Assembly (NCBI GenBank): GCA_031255035.1
Contig: JAIRTI010000032.1
Span: 1-5,794, forward strand
Reading direction: 5' to 3'
DNA length: 5,794 bases
Source of the DNA: Desulfovibrio sp.
Lineage (GTDB): Bacteria > Desulfobacterota > Desulfovibrionia > Desulfovibrionales > Desulfovibrionaceae
Shown: positions 1-4,942 of the stretch, in pieces
How the letters are laid out: the number at the start of each line of letters is the position of its first letter
How positions within the stretch are numbered: the first letter of the stretch is position 1
Notes under the pieces: generated by a model
What the model was told of the DNA's origin: nothing
Seen by the model: only the letters and a program-made list of their open reading frames with translations
Databases searched by the model: none
Position numbers and translations under genes: made by a program

Positions 1-47
1 CGGGCTTCTTTCTTGTTCAGGGCAAGTTCCCGAGGCCCCTCGCTCAT
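1..47 (-). CDS. Partial CDS, N-terminus only, product unidentified
   Basis: Reading leftward, an ATG at 47-45 overlaps the TGA of the glutaredoxin-like gene as ATGA. Its frame stays open to the window edge, giving 15 codons that read MSEGPRELALNKKEA. The GAG-rich end of the upstream gene could serve as the initiation region, and the four-base overlap is typical of translationally coupled genes. Too little is visible to name it. A small redox protein such as the catalytic subunit of ferredoxin-thioredoxin reductase would fit beside a glutaredoxin, but that is only a guess from context. Confidence 0.5.
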   Translation of the reverse strand, partial: MSEGPRELALNKKEA

Positions 48-307
48 AGTTCCAGAGCCTCCGTGAGGGTGTCCGGCTGAAAGCCCACAATCACTTTTTT
101 GTTGTCAACGACGATGGTGGGAAAGGACACGCCGGGATTGCAGCCGCGCACTTTTTCCAGCAGTCTGTTGCGTTCGTCGCCTTCGGCCAGGTCGACGTAG
201 TGCAGATCGAATTGAACATTGTGTTCTTCAAGAAACTCACGGGCGTGCCTGCAATGGACGCAGGTGGAGAGCCCGTAAAAAACGCAGGTATGATCAGTGG
301 ATGCCAT
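44..307 (-). CDS. Glutaredoxin-like small thiol-disulfide oxidoreductase
   Basis: An 87-residue single-domain thioredoxin-fold protein, the normal size for a bacterial glutaredoxin or NrdH-type redoxin. It begins with a beta strand (TCVFYGLST) leading into the active site C16-V-H-C19. A long helix follows, and the loop carrying the cis-proline (SFPT, Pro63) precedes the last strands and a GF motif at 75-76. Such cytosolic proteins reduce disulfides using electrons from glutathione or a thioredoxin-type reductase; the CVHC centre does not settle which. The start is well supported: AAGGAG at 321-316 lies 8 bases before the ATG. The stop overlaps the start of the next leftward gene, so the two are probably co-translated. 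A sigma70-like promoter (TTGCCA, 18 bases, TATACT) and a GC hairpin lie upstream. Family is sure; physiological partner is not visible. Confidence 0.9.
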   Translation of the reverse strand: MASTDHTCVFYGLSTCVHCRHAREFLEEHNVQFDLHYVDLAEGDERNRLLEKVRGCNPGVSFPTIVVDNKKVIVGFQPDTLTEALEL

Positions 308-330
308 ATGGCGTTCTCCTTGTGCTTGGA

Positions 331-358
331 CGCGCCGCCGCCCCGGAGCGGCGGCGCG
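331..358 (-). other. Perfect 11-bp GC hairpin in the leader of the glutaredoxin-like gene
   Basis: The arms at 331-341 and 348-358 are exact reverse complements (CGCGCCGCCGC against GCGGCGGCGCG) around a six-base loop. The hairpin sits between the predicted leftward promoter and the ribosome binding site of the glutaredoxin-like gene. No T tract follows on either strand, so it is not a standard intrinsic terminator. It may stabilise the 5' end of the leftward mRNA or slow transcription; that role is inference. Confidence 0.55.
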
Positions 359-405
359 GGACGCGAATACGCTCAGGCTCGCAAAACGGGCTGCGGGTCG
401 TCGGA

Positions 406-435
406 AGTATAGGGGAAAAAGTAATTGTCTGGCAA
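406..435 (-). promoter_or_regulatory. Predicted sigma70 promoter, leftward, for the glutaredoxin-like gene
   Basis: On the minus strand TTGCCA (435-430) is followed after 18 bases by TATACT (411-406). This is a good match to -35 and -10 elements and lies about 100 bases before the glutaredoxin-like ATG. The spacer is AT-rich compared with its surroundings, which supports the call. Confidence 0.5.
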
Positions 436-483
436 TGAGAAAAAGAAAGGGCGGCGGCGTGTAAAATCATGCCCGGCCGCCTC

Positions 484-513
484 TTGCCAACGAACCGGAA
501 TTCGTGCTTATCT
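484..513 (+). promoter_or_regulatory. Possible sigma70 promoter for the ferritin-VIT/xerC/gluQ cluster
   Basis: TTGCCA (484-489), an 18-base spacer and TTATCT (508-513) make a passable promoter about 40 bases before the ATG at 554. It is weaker than the divergent one. A second -10-like hexamer, TAAAAT at 462-467, has no partner at a suitable distance. Confidence 0.3.
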
Positions 514-517
514 GGGG

Positions 518-535
518 CACAACGTGACACAACGT
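518..535 (+). repeat. Tandem direct repeat CACAACGT, one helical turn apart
   Basis: CACAACGT occurs at 518-525 and again at 528-535, a 10-base period that puts both copies on the same face of the helix. They lie between the possible promoter at 484-513 and the ribosome binding site GGAG at 545-548. Such spacing is common for operators bound by a regulator dimer, but no known operator is recognised here. Confidence 0.4.
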
Positions 536-553
536 TTTAGCCCCGGAGCCTGT

Positions 554-1435
554 ATGAACCTCACCGCCATGAAACCCGAAATAGCCGCCCTGGTCGAGAC
601 CATGTACGACGAGGAAGCCACGGACGCCGAAGTTTACGCCGCCCTGGCAAAGCGCACCAAATCCGAGCACAACCGCAAACTGCTTGAAGCCATAGCCGCC
701 GACGAAAGGCGGCACCGCGACATTCTCGGCGCGTTCACCAACAGGCCTCCCAAAGTGAACCGCTTCAAGGTGGGCCTGTTTACGCAGCTTTCCCGGATAT
801 TCGGCCTGACCTTTACCGTCAACCTCATGGAAGCCGGCGAGGACGACGCCATCAAGACATACAGCTATCTGGGCAAGGACCTGCCCGTCAGCCGCGAGAT
901 ACTTGAGGACGAAACCCGCCACGAGGCCGAACTGACCGGGATGATTGAAGAGGACGGATTGAGTTACATCAGCTCGATGATCCTCGGCCTCAACGACGCC
1001 CTGGTGGAACTCACGGGTGCCCTGGCCGGCTTTACGCTGGCGCTCAACGACAACACCATGATCGGCCTTGCCGGCTTCATCACCGGGGTTGCCGCCACCC
1101 TGTCCATGGCCGCCTCGGAATATCTGGCCAAAAAGGCCGACCCCAACGAAAAACACCCCTTGAAGGCCGCCGCGTACACGGGAGTCGCCTACATGCTGAC
1201 CGTGGCCCTGCTGCTGACGCCTTACGCCCTTTTCCCGCACCCGCTGCTCTCCCTCTTTTTCTGTCTGGTCAACGCGGGGCTGGTCATCCTCGGCTTCACC
1301 TACTTTGTTTCCGTGGTGCGCAAAGAATCCTTCAGCAAGGGCTTTCGGGAAATGATCACCATCAGCTTCAGCGTCGCCCTGATCTCCTTTCTCATCGGCT
1401 GGGGGGCGCGCGTCTGGCTGAAGCTTGACGTGTAG
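554..1435 (+). CDS. Ferritin-like (rubrerythrin)/VIT1-CCC1 fusion metal transporter
   Basis: A 293-residue fusion of a diiron ferritin-like domain to a VIT1/CCC1 membrane domain, the layout of MbfA-type iron exporters. Residues 7-130 carry the metal ligands: acidic residues around E20-E21 and E26, ExxH at E51-H54, E93 in the third helix, and a second ExxH at E120-H123. Residues 140-293 form the transporter, with the signature GLNDAL (D148) and LSMAASEYL (M185, E189) and about five membrane segments (near 143-163, 168-190, 207-228, 230-252, 267-288). Family knowledge suggests it moves Fe2+ or Mn2+ across the inner membrane, the cytosolic ferritin-like part sensing or delivering metal. The frame is open from 425, but ATG 554 is chosen because GGAG at 545-548 lies five bases before it and the domain begins at once; the extra upstream residues look non-coding. 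It heads a tight cluster with xerC. Confidence 0.9.
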   Translation: MNLTAMKPEIAALVETMYDEEATDAEVYAALAKRTKSEHNRKLLEAIAADERRHRDILGAFTNRPPKVNRFKVGLFTQLSRIFGLTFTVNLMEAGEDDAIKTYSYLGKDLPVSREILEDETRHEAELTGMIEEDGLSYISSMILGLNDALVELTGALAGFTLALNDNTMIGLAGFITGVAATLSMAASEYLAKKADPNEKHPLKAAAYTGVAYMLTVALLLTPYALFPHPLLSLFFCLVNAGLVILGFTYFVSVVRKESFSKGFREMITISFSVALISFLIGWGARVWLKLDV

Positions 1436-1446
1436 GCGGTTCTATC

Positions 1447-2406
1447 GTGAAATCCGAGGAAAAGCCCGTTCCCGAAGCCGTGGACATGTTCCTGGCCCAC
1501 CTTGAACTGGAAAAGGGCTGCTCTCCGGCCACGGTGGCCGCTTACGGCAAGGACGTCATGCAGTTCGAAACGCTGCTCGCCGGCCGGAACGCCGGCCTTG
1601 CCGAACCCGCCGCCGTGACCCGCCGTCACGTCCAGTCCTTCCTGGCCGAACTGCACCGCCAGGGCGTGAGCAAGACATCCATGGGACGCAAACTCTCGTC
1701 GTTGCGCTCCTTCTTCCGTTTTTGCGCCCGCATGCGCCTGATACGCACACTCCCCACCGAAGGCCTGGGCAACCCGAAAACCGAAAAGCGCCATCCGGAC
1801 ATGCTCAACGTGGACCAGGCCTTCGCCCTGCTCGACGCCGGGTCCGGGCGCAAGCCCGCCGGCCCTCCGGGGCCGGCCGCTTCCCCGGCCCCGGCCCCGG
1901 CTCTTGACGCCCGCGACCTCTGTCTGGCCGAACTGTTGTACGGTTCGGGCCTGCGCGTCTCCGAGGCCCTGTCTCTGGACGCCTGGCGTCTGTCAGCGGA
2001 GTCCGAAGCCGTGCGCGTGCTCGGCAAAGGCGGCAAGGAACGTCTGGCGCCGCTGACGGATACGGCCCGCGAGCGTCTGGGCCTTTGGCTTGAGAGGCGT
2101 GGCGAACTGGCGGCACCGGGCGAACGGGCGCTGTTCGTGGGCGTGCGCGGCAGGCGGCTCAATCGCCGCGAGGCGCAACGCGTTATTGCCGATCTCTGCC
2201 GCCGGGCCGGCCTGCCCGAGGCGGTGTCGCCCCACGGGCTGCGCCACTCCTTTGCCACGCACCTGCTTCAAGCCGGGGCCGACCTGCGCAGCGTGCAGGA
2301 GTTGCTGGGCCATTCGCGGCTCAGCACCACCCAGCGCTATACCCACTTGAATCTGGCTCATCTCCTGGCCGTGTATGACAAGGCCCATCCCAAGTCGGAG
2401 GGCTGA
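1447..2406 (+). CDS. xerC: Tyrosine recombinase XerC
   Basis: A 319-residue Xer recombinase that, with a XerD partner, resolves chromosome dimers at dif during division. The N-terminal SAM-like core-binding domain covers roughly residues 8-110. The catalytic domain carries the full set: R170 in GSGLRVSE, K194 in GKGGKER, H263 and R266 in HGLRH, H289 in LGHS and the nucleophile Y298 in TQRYTH. The tail AVYDKAHP is the XerC form and differs from the XerD tail, hence the symbol. The start is GTG with AGGCGG (1434-1439) seven bases before; the first ATG alternative at 1486 has no ribosome binding site. The gene begins 11 bases after the transporter gene and ends five bases before gluQ. Odd point: a Pro/Ala-rich insert at about residues 134-153, between the two domains, lengthens the usual linker. 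A phage integrase is unlikely given the XerC tail and housekeeping neighbours. Confidence 0.92.
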   Translation: MKSEEKPVPEAVDMFLAHLELEKGCSPATVAAYGKDVMQFETLLAGRNAGLAEPAAVTRRHVQSFLAELHRQGVSKTSMGRKLSSLRSFFRFCARMRLIRTLPTEGLGNPKTEKRHPDMLNVDQAFALLDAGSGRKPAGPPGPAASPAPAPALDARDLCLAELLYGSGLRVSEALSLDAWRLSAESEAVRVLGKGGKERLAPLTDTARERLGLWLERRGELAAPGERALFVGVRGRRLNRREAQRVIADLCRRAGLPEAVSPHGLRHSFATHLLQAGADLRSVQELLGHSRLSTTQRYTHLNLAHLLAVYDKAHPKSEG

Positions 2407-2411
2407 GCGGG

Positions 2412-3503
2412 ATGCCGAACGCCGACAGGGAACGCCCGGCCCGTGAGGCTTCGGTTGCGCGCGAGCCCTTTGTCCCTTCCGTTCCCAGAGGGCGCCTGGC
2501 GCCGAGCCCGACCGGCAACCTGCACCTGGGCAACGCCTTCGCCTTTTTGGCGGCCTGGCTTTCGGCGCGCTCCCGTGGCGGCAGTCTGGTCCTGCGCATG
2601 GAGGATATCGACCCGGAACGCTCCCGCCCGTCCTTTGCCGAAGCTATTGTCGCCGATCTGCTCTGGCTCGGCCTGGACTGGGATGAAGGCCCGGAAACGC
2701 CTGGCGCGCCAGCCGCGAGCAGGGGCGGGCCGGTGGGGCCCTATACTCAGTCCCTGCGCCTGGAGCGCTACGCTGACTTTCTGGACGGCCTGACGGGACG
2801 GGGTTTGTGCTACCCCTGCTATTGCACGCGCAAGGACTTGCGCGGCCTGGCCTCGGCCCCGCATATCGGCGACGAGGGCGTGCCTTATCCGGGCACTTGC
2901 CGGAAACTTGACGATATAGACCGCGCCCGGCTTGAATCAGCGGGCCGCCGGGCCTGCATCCGTTTGGACGTGGAACGCGCGCTCGCGGATTTGAACGATG
3001 GCGTCCGTCCGGCCCGGCGCCGGCTGTCTTTCATTGACGCGGTGCTTGGCCGGCAGGAAGCCGACAACTGCGGCGGGGATTTTGCCTTGCGCCGCTCGGA
3101 CGGGGTATTCGCCTACCAGTTGGCCGTGACCTGTGATGACGCGGCCATGGGCGTGACCGAGGTTGTGCGCGGCGCGGACCTGTTGCCGTCCGCTCCCCGC
3201 CAGATACTGTTGTTCCGGCTGCTGGGCGCGGTCCCGCCTGTGTATGGTCACCTGCCGCTGGTCCGCGACGCTCTGGGCGAACGGCTGGCCAAGCGCCATA
3301 AAAGTCTGACCCTGGCGGCTTTGCGCGCCGCCGGCGTCGACTCGCGCGCCGTCTGCGGCCGACTGGCCGCCATGGCCGGGTGGCTGCCGGAAGCCCGCCT
3401 CGCGGCGCCGGCCGAGCTTTTGCCGTCATTCTCCCTGAAGAGTCTGCGCGGCCGGGAACTGCGCCTGCCAGAGGATGTTCCCGGTGTGTTGAAGAGGCTG
3501 TAA
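2412..3503 (+). CDS. gluQ: Glutamyl-Q tRNA(Asp) synthetase
   Basis: A 363-residue truncated homologue of glutamyl-tRNA synthetase. GluQ activates glutamate and attaches it to queuosine at wobble position 34 of tRNA(Asp), in the cytosol. The HIGH-type motif is PSPTGNLHLGN (31-41), followed by MEDID (63-67) and QSLRLERY (113-120). Zinc ligands match the GluQ pattern: C136-Y-C138, then Y159 and C163. The KMSKS loop is represented by LAKRHKS (292-298). The anticodon-binding domain of true GltX is absent, as expected. It is longer than the roughly 300 residues usual for the family, mainly through about 26 extra N-terminal residues and a loop of Gly/Pro/Ala at 95-110. The ATG at 2412 has GGAGGG at 2397-2402 inside the end of xerC; there is no other ATG before the HIGH motif. 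Likely co-transcribed with xerC. No convincing terminator follows. Confidence 0.92.
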   Translation: MPNADRERPAREASVAREPFVPSVPRGRLAPSPTGNLHLGNAFAFLAAWLSARSRGGSLVLRMEDIDPERSRPSFAEAIVADLLWLGLDWDEGPETPGAPAASRGGPVGPYTQSLRLERYADFLDGLTGRGLCYPCYCTRKDLRGLASAPHIGDEGVPYPGTCRKLDDIDRARLESAGRRACIRLDVERALADLNDGVRPARRRLSFIDAVLGRQEADNCGGDFALRRSDGVFAYQLAVTCDDAAMGVTEVVRGADLLPSAPRQILLFRLLGAVPPVYGHLPLVRDALGERLAKRHKSLTLAALRAAGVDSRAVCGRLAAMAGWLPEARLAAPAELLPSFSLKSLRGRELRLPEDVPGVLKRL

Positions 3504-3551
3504 ACTGGTGTCGTCACACGCTCCGGCTTCGGCGCAAAAAATTTTCAGCGC

Positions 3552-3816
3552 CGGCAATTCTTATTTTGTCGAAGCCAATTTGATCGCATGTGGGCTCTGC
3601 CCACACCCGCCAGGACCTTGCCGGCCCTGGACCCGGCGATTGGGGGACTGAAGTGGCGACCCCTGTTGATACGTGTAGCCGGAACCCAAACTGAGGGGGT
3701 CCGGGGGAAATCATTTCCCCCGGCGGGGTCCGGGGCAGCGCCCCGGCCGCCGGAGGCATTGCCTTTCACAGTTGGCGAATGAGGGTCCGCAAAAAGGCCC
3801 ATAATGAGAATTGCTG
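3552..3816 (+). mobile_element. MITE-like repeat, copy A (265 bp)
   Basis: Copy A matches the reverse complement of copy B (4583-4857) almost throughout. Its left end CGGCAATTCTTATTTTG and the reverse complement of its right end, CAGCAATTCTCATTATG, form an imperfect terminal inverted repeat. Inside are a hairpin GTGGGC/GCCCAC near 3590-3605, a 23-bp palindrome at 3701-3723 and a hairpin CCGGGGC/GCCCCGG at 3730-3746. Relative to B it lacks 12 bp and differs over a block of about 25 bp before TTGATACGTG. Flanking bases TTCAGCGC (3544-3551) and TTCAGGGA (3817-3824) agree at 6 of 8 positions, a possible decayed target duplication. No transposase is encoded, and the ORF inside it changes start and frame between copies. 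It lies about 50 bases after gluQ. Confidence 0.75.
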
Positions 3817-3926
3817 TTCAGGGAGATGCCAGCTTGACGCCCGGCAACGCCGGGAATACCTTTCAGGTAACCCATTCCTTCAGGGAGGGGGCAATCCACC
3901 CGGCTCCCATCCGTCGGGGCGGAGTC
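3817..3926. other. Gene-free stretch between copy A and the CRISPR-like repeat
   Basis: No convincing coding region is seen. Two small perfect hairpins follow each other: CCCGGC-AAC-GCCGGG (3840-3854) and TACCT-TTC-AGGTA (3857-3869). The nonamer TTCAGGGAG, which abuts the right end of copy A at 3817-3825, recurs exactly at 3879-3887. The stretch could belong to an older insertion or to an untranslated RNA; nothing here settles it. Confidence 0.4.
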
Positions 3927-3959
3927 GTCCGGCGGACGGCGCCGGATGTGGATTGAAAC
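3927..3959 (+). CRISPR. Solitary sequence resembling a type I-C CRISPR repeat
   Basis: The 33-base sequence begins GTC, has a stem TCCGGCG/CGCCGGA (3928-3934 and 3940-3946) around a five-base loop, and ends GTGGATTGAAAC (3948-3959). The 3' end is identical to that of type I-C repeats, and the order of parts and length also match that class. Only one copy exists in the window, with no second repeat at spacer distance on either side and no cas genes, so it is not a working array here. It may be a relic or orphan repeat, or a chance likeness. Confidence 0.4.
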
Positions 3960-3964
3960 ATATT

Positions 3965-4022
3965 CGCTTCGACAATTTTTACGGGTTGTCTGTTTTTCGA
4001 AGGCTCATAATGAGAATTGCCG
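3965..4022 (-). repeat. Relic C: terminus of the A/B repeat family carrying an extra segment
   Basis: Read leftward from 4022, the sequence starts CGGCAATTCTCATTATGAG, the same terminus seen at the ends of A and B. After an extra segment of about 28 bases it continues TTGTCGAAGCGAATATG, close to TTGTCGAAGCCAATTTG just inside the left ends of A and B. The structured core is missing. CTTCGACAA and the later TTGTC and CGAAG can fold as a nested hairpin. It looks like a deleted or recombined family member, lying a few bases from the CRISPR-like repeat. Confidence 0.5.
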
Positions 4023-4034
4023 GCTCAAATCACA

Positions 4035-4204
4035 GCCTCCGGACTCTTTTACAGAGCCCGGAGGCGGCGGGCGAAGCCCGTGGCTTCTGCGGCGACGGCA
4101 TTTCCTGGCGCGATTGCTGAATCGAAATGCCGCGTCGCGGTTGGCGGGCGGACCCGCGATTGCGCGCGCCCCGAAGCGCGCGGCCTCTTGCGCCGGCTGC
4201 CGGC
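4035..4204. repeat. Run of six consecutive hairpins, no gene
   Basis: Within 170 bases there are six inverted repeats: 4035-4065 (GCCTCCGG/CCGGAGGC, with CTCT/AGAG continuing inside), 4068-4080 (CGGGC/GCCCG), 4096-4132 (CGGCATTT/AAATGCCG with an inner CGATT/AATCG), 4144-4157 (GCGGG/CCCGC), 4162-4181 (GCGCGC twice) and 4192-4204 (GCCGG/CCGGC). The first and third are strong; the short GC ones could occur by chance in such DNA. None has a proper T tract. On the minus strand the run follows the small gene at 4262-4489, so it may act as a 3' barrier; a structured RNA is another possibility. Confidence 0.45.
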
Positions 4205-4261
4205 GTCGCCCCGCCCCATGGCTGTCCGGGCGATCCGGGTGAATGACTCCAGGCATTGCGC

Positions 4262-4489
4262 CTACTTGGTCACGCTGCCGACCTTGGTGTTGACGATGGC
4301 GCCTTTGACGCCATAGTGGGCGGACAGGACGTCCTGGCTGAACTCATAGGTGCTCAGCACGCCGCCCAGCTTGTCCTTTCTTTTGCTTTTGCCTCCCGGA
4401 CTGTTCAATTTGTCCAGGGTGCCGGTGACAATGTCCGCCTTGACCCGTTCAAGGGCGACGGTCCCGGCCGTTTGTACGATGTTGCTCAT
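4262..4489 (-). CDS. Small hypothetical protein, 75 aa
   Basis: I do not recognise the family. The protein starts MSNIVQTAGTVALERV and has three visible parts: residues 2-28 look like an amphipathic helix, 29-40 are a flexible basic linker (NSPGGKSKRKDK), and 41-75 mix aromatic and valine-rich stretches (STYEFSQDVLSAHYG). There is no signal peptide, membrane segment or cysteine. The start is firm: GGAGG (4500-4496) sits six bases before the ATG, and the ten codons further upstream in frame are ignored for that reason. Codon choice is GC-rich but less biased than in the housekeeping genes. It is the only likely gene between the two inverted repeats and is transcribed against its neighbours. 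A cargo or accessory gene is conceivable, but nothing in the sequence assigns a role. Confidence 0.7.
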   Translation of the reverse strand: MSNIVQTAGTVALERVKADIVTGTLDKLNSPGGKSKRKDKLGGVLSTYEFSQDVLSAHYGVKGAIVNTKVGSVTK

Positions 4490-4544
4490 GGTGTGCCTCC
4501 ATGAAAGGCTTCGCCACAAGACTTATCGGCGCGTCCGGCGGAGG

Positions 4545-4572
4545 ACTTTAGGCTCTGCCCGGATATTGTCGA
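4545..4572 (-). promoter_or_regulatory. Possible promoter of the small leftward gene
   Basis: On the minus strand TCGACA (4572-4567), 16 bases and TAAAGT (4550-4545) make a modest sigma70-type promoter about 55 bases before the ATG at 4489. The target duplication of repeat B begins two bases upstream of the -35 element, so that insertion replaced whatever lay just upstream. Confidence 0.3.
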
Positions 4573-4573
4573 G

Positions 4574-4582
4574 GCGGACCGG
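4574..4582 (+). repeat. Left target-site duplication of copy B
   Basis: GCGGACCGG here is repeated exactly at 4858-4866, immediately outside the other terminus of copy B. A direct repeat of nine bases abutting both inverted ends is the footprint left by many transposition events. Confidence 0.6.
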
Positions 4583-4857
4583 CGGCAATTCTCATTATGA
4601 GCTTTTTGCGGCCCCTCATTCGCCAACTGTGAAAGGCAATGCCTCCGGCGGCCGGGGCGCTGCCCCGGACCCCGCCGGGGGAAATGATTTCCCCCGGACC
4701 CCCTCAGTTCGGGTTCCGGCGACACGTATCAACAAAGCACAACGATCAGCCACCCAATCGCCGGGTCCAAGTACGAAGCTGGGGCCGGCAAGGCCCTGGC
4801 GGGTGTGGGCGGAGCCCACATGCGATCAAATTGGCTTCGACAAAATCAGAATTGCCG
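4583..4857 (-). mobile_element. MITE-like repeat, copy B (275 bp)
   Basis: Copy B lies in the opposite orientation to copy A. Its two ends, CGGCAATTCTCATTATG at 4583 and the reverse complement of the other end, CGGCAATTCTGATTTTG, match at 15 of 17 positions. It keeps the hairpins of copy A (for example 4652-4668) and the 23-bp palindrome, so these parts are conserved while a central block differs and 12 bp (CAGCTTCGTACT in the A orientation) are extra. The 9-bp direct repeats on either side make it the better-preserved insertion. No transposase is encoded, so any movement would need an enzyme supplied elsewhere. It separates the small leftward gene from the exported-protein gene to its right. 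Confidence 0.78.
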
Positions 4858-4866
4858 GCGGACCGG
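4858..4866 (+). repeat. Right target-site duplication of copy B
   Basis: GCGGACCGG, identical to 4574-4582. The stretch from here to 4942 contains no gene and no clear promoter. Confidence 0.6.
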
Positions 4867-4942
4867 AAAAACATGGCGCGGCCCTTCTTTTGAGGCTATG
4901 CTGCCGATATCGCCTGGACACCTTCCGCCTTTGGAGAGCATC

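Noticed and set aside
425..553. N-terminal extension of the ferritin-VIT gene by 43 codons
   Set aside because: The extension includes the likely promoter and direct repeats, and ATG 554 has a well-placed ribosome binding site just before the domain.
467..1240. Long minus-strand ORF opposite the ferritin-VIT gene
   Set aside because: Shadow of the coding frame in GC-rich DNA; Gly/Val/Gln-rich product without domain, and no start signal.
3510..3551. Possible terminator after gluQ
   Set aside because: The GC stem at about 3519-3536 is imperfect and is followed mainly by A rather than T; not a convincing intrinsic terminator for the plus strand.
3588..3782. ORF inside copy A whose C-terminal half is nearly the same as one inside copy B (4616-4819, minus)
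   Set aside because: The two ORFs start in different frames and differ completely at their N-termini; the shared end simply follows from DNA identity and lies over the palindromes. No ribosome binding site supports either.
3885..3910. tRNA 3'-end-like sequence (CAATCCACCCGGCTCCCA)
   Set aside because: No matching 5' acceptor strand, anticodon arm or CCA is found upstream or downstream; chance likeness.
4004..4022. Fur-box likeness of CATAATGAGAATTG in the repeat termini
   Set aside because: Only one half of the Fur palindrome is matched, and the motif is shared because it is the element's end, not because of a common promoter position.
3552..4857. A and B as ends of one composite transposon
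   Set aside because: The outer flanks of A and B do not match each other, while B has its own exact direct duplication; independent insertions explain this better. No transposase lies between them.
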